Position numbers and translations under genes: made by a program. Positions 48,506-64,000 of a stretch of DNA of 64,000 nucleotides are shown piece by piece. The notes beneath the pieces were generated by a model. The model did not search any database, was not told the origin of the DNA, and saw nothing but the letters and a program-made list of their open reading frames with translations. Every line of letters starts with the position of its first letter. Within the stretch, counting starts at the first letter, position 1. The stretch is from Gadus chalcogrammus (taxonomy: Eukaryota > Chordata > Actinopteri > Gadiformes > Gadidae), in contig NC_079423.1 in NCBI RefSeq assembly GCF_026213295.1, forward strand, positions 12,411,021 to 12,475,020. Direction: 5' to 3'.

Positions 48506-50339
48506 GACTATAACTTATGTTGTCAACGCCACCTGTCAACAGTTATACAAACGTCCTAATGGTTTTCAACAAGGTCTAATCAACATGGTATACCGGTGTT
48601 TATAACAGGTGAGCATCCGTAGCGAAGGATACAGCGGTCTATAACGTGGGTCGTAGCGTCGTAACGACACATAAAAACAGCGTTTTTAAGTCAAAGCGAA
48701 CCATGGGGTTATCTGTTATTCCGTTTACTTTTCGAAATGTCTATTTGTACAAAAAGCTGTGTTTTTCATTGAAAATAGAGGACCATACCTAGCTTTCGGG
48801 TAAGTAGTCATGTAGCAATGTATTCCTAGCCAGCTGAAACTTCCGGCGCCGGTCCTTTCGCATCATGGTATATAGCTTGTCGCCGTCGTGAGGTCTGGCG
48901 GTGAACTGCAGTACAGAAGAGCAGCATCACCAGAGATGGAGTTCTGTTTCTCTTTGGTAGTGGTCTGTGCTGAATGTTTAGTTTGGTCTAACAACAATTT
49001 TTTTTTTTATTGTTTCCTGCTTTGTTAAATCACTACATTAATAAAACAAACAAAAAACATTAAAAAGATGCAAAATTAAACGTTTTAATAAACCAAAATG
49101 GAGTGTTATTTACCAAGCACCTCACACCTGCGAAATACAAGTTTTTCAGCTTCTGTTTTGCTTTTCTGAACCTGTCAGCTTTGAGACTTATAGCCCCAGC
49201 TTCTTCCTCATGAGATCAGTCCACTCTCTGACAATCCGAAGGGACAGGCCGACATGAAGGCCTAACAGCAACTTATACATAAAGAAACAGGTATGTGAAA
49301 AAATAAAATAATGATCAAGTTATGGGACATCAAGTGTCATTGTAGCAGCCACGTGTTTTGTTACTGTGATAAAGCAAGGGCTTCATGCACAAACCAAAAC
49401 TGACATGAGACCCTTAGTTCACTATAGATATTTAACCAATAGGAATAGCCTGCATTCAAGATGTGCATGTTTTTTTTGTGGAGAATGAAGCCACTTATTT
49501 ATTTTTCTAGTTTAACTATTCCTATTTGTGCTGCCGATAGCTATCTTATTTTCCTATCTTGGACGAAGGCCTAGTTCCAATTTAATGTAATATAGGGGCA
49601 GGGATTAAGACACTCCATACCTGTACCATTACTTTTGTTCAGAAATTTAAAAACACATTGAGCATTAATTTTAATTTTTATTATTTAAATGTCTATTCTT
49701 ATTGTTATTATATTGGTGAAGCATTTATATATACAGCAGGGGTCAGCAACCTTTTCAACATGCAGTGCCAGTTTGACATTTTCTCGTTAATGAGTGTGCC
49801 TTAAGCAACAATATATTAAAAATTTAGCTGAATTATGACACAGCGACCAAAAACATTCCCAGAAGACCTGGAATTGTACTATTTCCATATAGTCCACAAT
49901 CATGCATTAACATTTCAATGTTTTTTTGGTTGTTATATTTGTAACATGGGATTACGAATTATAATTACATATGTCCCATCTTAAAACCCCATTTTCAAAA
50001 ACATATTTGCACTGTGAGAAATGTAAAAAAACGAGAATATATGAGAATGTTGGAACCATCCACATCAATATCTTTAAGACATGTACAGCTTTGCAAAACC
50101 ATGTGGAGGCGATGCATACAGGCCACTTGCAACAATATTTTAAATATTGTCTTCTCTTTTACTCACAACATAGGTTTAAAAACTATTAATTGATCCCATT
50201 TCAGAACACTGCTTTCAGTAACTAATTTAAACATATTTGCACTGGGAGGAAATGCCCAAAACAGAATAAAGGGCAAAAGAAAATCAGTTGAGTAATGTTT
50301 ACTCCTTATTCAAATTGAATGTTTACCCCGTTAAATTCC
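48506..50339. other. dmap1 / galectin-3BP intergenic region
   Basis: The first 450 bp have CpG-containing sequence fitting the dmap1 promoter and 5' UTR. The rest is AT-rich. At 49737-49790 a 'caggggtcagcaacc' motif with 'cagtgcca' looks like the terminal repeat of a hAT-type transposon remnant, but I found no partner end. No coding exon seen. Confidence 0.5.
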
Positions 50340-51865
50340 TCATTCCTCTTCAACCTCAGTGTAGTTCAACCCTGTGCGGTACCTAGGACGGATCACCATA
50401 GTGTAGGAGTATTCATCCGAGTGGCATGGGTAGACCTGGCCTGAACCGTGGTTTCGTGGGATCGTGGTGTCCTCCTGAGGATGTTTGAAGTCCTGAATGT
50501 GGGAGACATAACGGCCATCGCAGCGGATAACTATTTTGTTCTTGTAAACAATCGCGTTTTTATACAACTCAGGCAGAGCACTGTTTCCGTTCTCCAACGA
50601 CAGCTTTGCGGAAGGGCAGACCCTAGTGCTGCTGTAGGAACATTCGTCACTTTTAACAAACAACCTTGTGTACCATCCAATATCGCCGAAGAGCGCAAAG
50701 TAGGCACTGTTGTGTACCGGTGTGCGGAATGTGAAGGCAAGTTCGCCATGGTTTAACCCCTTGGGATATAGTGACGTTGTTTTGAAAACTGACACCTCTT
50801 CCGATGTGAAGCTGTAACTCCACGGTTTGCCGGTGTAGATCCTGGGAGTGTAGGACTTCCAATTGCTCATGAGCTCGCCTAACAGATTACCCATGGTTAA
50901 GGCGTTGAACTGAAAACCCTCTAACTTCCCTGCCTGATAACGTGAATCTTTGAGCCGGTTCAAATCCTCAGCAGAGACCATGGGGAACCGTATGAGCTTC
51001 AACAGGTCAAACTGATCCCCCGACCCCAATGCTTTGCCTTGGGCATCCTCCCACTTCTCCAAAGCCTGGATGACAAAGTACTCACTGGGCACCGTGAGGT
51101 CTGTGCGAGAAAGGAGACCCTTGATAGCGTGGACGGACAGACCGGTCCACGCCGGGGACGCGACCAGCGCCTCACAGTTCCAGGCCATGTAGCGAAGGCA
51201 GGACTGTTGCAGAGCTCCATCGTCCATGCTGACTGCGTAATCAAACAATGATGACTGAGCTTGGAAGGTTTCATCTTCTGGGAGCAGCAGGATCAACAGT
51301 TTTCCCACCTCTTCCTGAAGCGCTTTTAAGCCCCACTCGGAAGCCAGCTTGTGAACGCAGTGGGAAGAGGTATTGGTGATGTTCATCTGTCCGGTGTACA
51401 GATACCTGAAAGGTTCAATCAACCACTTCATTCTCAACCAGGTCACACAGAAACACCTAGAGAGGGTGTCAAATTCATACAATGGTGTTTTTACCTGACA
51501 AAGTGCGCGACATGTGGTTGGCACTTGGAGCTGACCTCAATGCTGAGGTTGGCCTCGGAGGACCAGCTGGGCACCAGAGAGAGAATGAGTTTGTGTGCAC
51601 AGATGGTCTCCACAGTGCTGCTTTCCACCACCACAGACAAGATCAGATCACAGTCACGGCCACTTTCAAACAGCTCTCCCAGGAATCCAGAGATCGTCGT
51701 GCTGTGCTCCACGAATAATTCCACAGGATTCTTTGTAGAGTCTGTAAGATTTTTTTTGAAATGTCGGTTATTTGAGTCTTTGTGCATGAATATTCAGCAA
51801 AGAATGTATGATCTATTCTCCCTTTCTGATTTGTAGCTTTTGTATGGGGAGTTTATAGTTGACCC

Positions 51866-51937
<72 letters not shown>

Positions 51938-53434
51938 TCTTACCAATGGCACAGACAACCCCTGCGTCTTCCGCGTGTTTGCAGTCTGATATTCCTAAAC
52001 CGGGGGATTCACACTTGGTGAGGTCTGTCTCCGTCCCCATACAATTCAAATCATCCAAATAGATCGGACCTTGCCCTAGGCCATAACAAAAAAACATCAC
52101 AATTAACACACAAACTTGCATGGTTAATTAGGTTAGACCTATATACCGTATATATATACATATATGTAAACAATATATTTCAACATACATGATCAATTAT
52201 TAGATGATATATATCATCGTCCAATAATTGATCAGAAATGTTGAAATATAATGTTTTATCTAAATGAAATAAAATTGTAATATTGTTCATATGTTATGAA
52301 CCCCTTTACGTGAATAACACAGAGAAACAACAAATACATCAACAACAACCAAGCAACAAACAGGATACACCAACACATACTGCACATACCTGCCCCATAC
52401 CGTCCTCCGTCAACAGCTTCTCTGGCACTGGGGAAGTTCAGGTGGCGACACACCACTAGGGCTTCCTTTATGTCCCAGCCGTCGTCACACACAGTACCCC
52501 ACACTCCTTCGATATAGACCTCCACCCGGCCCGCGTGAGAGCCCTTGCCTCCAGCCAGCCTCATGTCACCATTTTGTAACCCTGCTGTGGTGATTTATGG
52601 TGACTATTTAGTCTTTCAGCGGATGCTTTAATCCAAAGTGATTTACAGTGAGAATACATGACATTAATGAACAGGTAGGGGCTAGGCATCTTTTTCTCGA
52701 GGGTGCTGGATCCATGGTCCAGGACTATGGGCCATGGATGTAGGCCATAGGCCCCCGAAACATCCATCTTTGTGTTATTCATGCTCACTTTCATGAAAAA
52801 TGACAGAGAAACTCTATGGTGAGTCCTACTTGACGTCTATCTGAAACCTCATGTTCTGTCTTTGTGCTGCAGCACTATTCCTTTATGGCTCTAAGTCCTT
52901 TGTTTTCTCTCATGTAGTAGGTTTGATTAAGTTGGGGGTATACCTACCTCTTACCCCCCAACTTGGCATCTTTTAAGAGTAGCCTACAGTGATAAATGTT
53001 TGGGGGTACAACTAATCTGGTTGATACATTTAATTTCACTAGGCATCTCAAAGACATGTCCTTGACACAATTAAAAGAAAAGTAAATGAGAGTAGAGATA
53101 TATTTGTTATATGTATTGGTAATTTATTAGCTAGGTTGATGTTGATTTAAAGAAAGTGGGATTAGAGGGCAAACCGGCCACAACTCCTGTTGTGTTAACC
53201 TGGCAGAATAAACACTGCTCCACCTGTACAATCTCTCAATATCCATCAGAAGGTAATATTTTATTTAAGTGTTTTTTGATGCACCTATCCTTTGCCCATG
53301 TCGACTGACTCTTTACCTCATCATAGAATGCAAACGCCAACATGCTGATATCTGTTAGCTAGCGCTCACCCACCACAATGAGACAGCTCGACTAGGAGAA
53401 GGACACAGGCAAGGAAGAGAAGTCCTCTCGACAT
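50340..53434 (-). CDS. lgals3bp: Galectin-3-binding protein-like (SRCR-BTB-BACK), 5 coding exons
   Basis: Secreted scavenger-receptor-type glycoprotein related to LGALS3BP (Mac-2BP). Exons: about 53374-53434 (signal peptide MSRGLLFLACVLLLVELSHC), 52390-52584 or 52581 and 51944-52075 (SRCR domain: GDMRLAGG, GVWGTVCDDGWD, VVCRHLNFPSA, then LDDLNCMGTE, LTKCESPG, DAGVVC), 51495-51741 (BTB: DCDLILSV, AHKLILSL) and 50340-51405 (end of BTB, BACK, and the C-terminal part found in this family). The length is about 565 residues; human LGALS3BP is 585. The reading frame needs the weaker first-exon donor GTGGGT; the nearby GTGAGC would shift it. Fish have several paralogues, so orthology is not settled. 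A signal peptide and SRCR cysteines imply export. Confidence 0.9.
51869..51930. repeat. CA microsatellite in intron
   Basis: About 31 CA units only about 13 bp from the SRCR exon end at 51944 (minus-strand donor side). The minus transcript would carry a GU repeat right after the 5' splice site. Confidence 0.96.
52173..52250. repeat. Imperfect palindrome
   Basis: Two arms of about 37 bp: 'atatatttcaacat...gatcaattatt.gatgat' and its complement 'atcatcgtccaataattgatc...atgttgaaatat' around an 'atat' centre. Could be a MITE remnant or a chance AT-rich hairpin. Lies in an intron of the galectin-3BP-like gene. Confidence 0.8.
52605..52715. mobile_element. Teleost interspersed-repeat fragment
   Basis: The segment with 'cagcggatgctttaatccaaagtgatttacagtg' broken across the line, followed by 'acaggtaggggctaggcatct', resembles a short motif spread widely in fish genomes. 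The family name is not certain from the sequence alone. Confidence 0.5.
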
Positions 53435-55569
53435 CTCTCTGAAGGACGATACAACTGAAAATACAACGGCAGACTTTTACTGTTTGTTATTAACATTAAA
53501 GGTTTAGTGTCGAATTTTGCAGCATCTCGCGGGGAGGTTGTAGATTGCAACCAACTGATCCTATCGCTCTCACAGCCGATCCCTGATCTTATTGAACAAA
53601 AACAAAAACACAACAATTCTTATTTTTTATGGGATTGTACACTAATTAAAACCTACTTTAATATTATATTAATATTATATTCCATTTCTGCCAAGTCCGT
53701 TGTGAAAGATGCTACTAGATTCTACTCACTCCACCTTTAAAACAAGTAGCACTACCAGAAGACAGATAGGCGTTAATATCCCAGAGTTCATTATTATGCC
53801 TACATTTGACGTCAATGAGTTCATGTTGTTCCTTCAACAGAACTATAGGCTACGTATACATCGGAATATATTGAACTCTTCACTAGTCAACAGAGGGAGA
53901 TAATTTTAACTCACCAAGTACAAAACACAGAGATGTTCTTCACAAGTGCAGTGGAGATAGAACTGTTGCAGCTGTAGTCTTTGTTTCCCCAGAAATAGAA
54001 AGTCCACAGTTCAGAAGTGTTGGACTCCCAATGTGTCTCTTACACACATGCGCGCACACACACCTTGAGAGTCTGTTGTTGACATCTGTAGGCCTAACAG
54101 GTGCATATAGAGTACAGCACAGTCAAACTCAAACACAATATAAATTATACAAAAATACATATAATAATGTTATAACGATCTAACATAATTAACCACACAA
54201 TATTATGTTTATGTTATATTACCGACATTATTTAAAATATGATGACAAATTATTGCAAGCAAACTGTGAAACAAAGAATGGAAGGAACGATAAGATAATT
54301 ATAATTAAACAATTTTAATATATACACACACACACACATACACACCAATTTGATACAGCATTTTATACTTAAATATTAGGGAGACAAAGAAGATTGACAA
54401 TCCTCTCCAATCAGAAGTTATCAAACCATGATGCATAAACAAATACTTTTCAGACCGATTAGACCGCTGGTTAGCGGATTGAATCAGTGAGAATGGTTTG
54501 TAGCCATTGAGCAAATAGTGCATGTACGTATCACAACAATACTCAGAATGTTCAGGGAAGAAAACGCATGCCTCCCAAAAAATAAACATTCCTTCAAACA
54601 GGAACAATGGATCACTTTTATAACAAAAGGGACTAAGATTTAATCACGACAAATGCAAATGCAGCTATCATAAAAAACAAAACATTAATAAAACACACAT
54701 GAACACAGCATTTGCAAATTTGTAAACTGATTTTTTTTTTTTACTTTGTTTGTCATGAGGGGAGAAAGTGAGCAGTTAAAAGCAGACATTGTGTGTATTA
54801 GTAAGTAACGGATCAATTCATTACTGACTTAAGACAATCAACAGTTGCATAAATACTAAATTCTCAAAGGACTTTTTAAAGTTTTTATAAATTGGCATGT
54901 TCGTCTTCTTTGTTATGAGATTTTCGTAAATCGTAACAAATTTGAATTCTGAAACAGTATGTCAAGCCAAGATCCTGGTAGCCATAAGGTAGCTCTTTCT
55001 AATGCACTATTTAAGATATTGCGCAATATCCAATTTTGTTAACGGGACATCTTGCAAGGGTTTTCATCTCTACTTCAAATATGTGTTTTCTCTGATAATA
55101 TGATACTGATAAATACTCTTTTCAATATATTCCAGAAATATATTGCTCAGAACCTCAACGTCAAACACTTGACATCCCATAATAAAACATAGTTAAACGC
55201 CATTCTTCACAGTGCAATAATATTACAGGTACAGACAGTCGTTGTTGTTAATGTCAGAATCCCCTCTCCACCGACCAAAAGAAGTCTCTTGTCATCGCGA
55301 GACGGACGGACATAGAAAGGAAGGGCTTAAGTACTGGCTGTGTGGTGACAGAATCCTAGACGGAGTCGAGGTAAACAACAGCCATTGACGCACGACAAAA
55401 ACAACAATAATAATATTAATTCACCTCGCACTTCACACAGTACAAAAATAGAAATTGTTCCGATCCAGAAAAAGGTATCAAATAAATAAATTCAAACAGA
55501 TTGGAGAGTGTGAAGTAGGGGTGGTGGTGGTGGTGGTAGAGGTGGAGGTGGAGGGTGGGTGGTCTGTGG
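53435..55569. other. AT-rich intergenic region
   Basis: Between the galectin-3BP-like start and the prolyl hydroxylase stop. No coding exon seen. A non-coding first exon of the former could lie near 53900-54050 but is not demonstrable. A TA/CA repeat lies near 54325-54345. The 3' UTR of the hydroxylase is expected to extend leftward from 55570. Confidence 0.5.

Positions 55570-64000
<8,431 letters not shown>

Noticed and set aside
49971..50189. 72-residue + frame with a Cys/His pattern ('CEKCKKTRIYENV...AMHTG')
   Set aside because: Looks slightly zinc-finger-like, but it is a single degenerate motif in AT-rich repeat-like DNA without neighbours or exon signals.

Overview
This is vertebrate, almost certainly teleost fish, nuclear DNA. 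It has a tandem array of 5S rRNA genes, Harbinger-type DNA transposons, long CA/GT microsatellites, common fish interspersed repeats, and spliced genes on the minus strand. There are no bacterial-style operons. The species cannot be named from the sequence.

Left part (1-36775): a head-to-tail 5S rDNA array, all on the + strand. The unit is about 647-649 bp: a 119-bp 5S gene plus a spacer of about 529 bp. Each gene has a TATA-like box at about -31 to -25, the internal pol III promoter, and a T-run terminator. I count 48 gene positions, two cut by the window edge or a gap. Positions 7.6-13.6 kb are nearly perfect copies; 0.6-5.7 kb and 18-36 kb carry more variants. Six genes are split by an A-tailed insert at the same point (after +92, with 5S resuming from about +22). 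The longest insert, at 14208-14989, carries a broken retrocopy of the ribosome-biogenesis gene RRP15 followed by a purine-only tract. Three 1.5-kb Harbinger elements sit at the same spacer position with the same 3-bp target duplication. They keep a remnant of the C-terminal transposase. Shared flanking variants show that one insertion was multiplied with the array as a higher-order repeat.

A 100-N gap (36776-36875) separates the array from unique DNA, so that adjacency rests on scaffolding. A second 100-N gap (5693-5792) lies inside the array, next to indel-rich sequence.

Right part (36876-64000): about 6.5 kb without a recognisable gene, then three minus-strand genes read by splicing. They are dmap1 (10 coding exons, complete, 486 codons), a galectin-3-binding-protein-like gene (signal peptide, SRCR, BTB/BACK), and the 3' part (11 exons) of a prolyl 3-hydroxylase most like P3H2, ending in KDEL and continuing beyond 64000. 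The genes are functionally unrelated: chromatin (NuA4/SRCAP-type complexes), a secreted scavenger-receptor protein, and ER collagen modification. The introns hold microsatellites, a minisatellite, hairpin-type repeats and local duplications.
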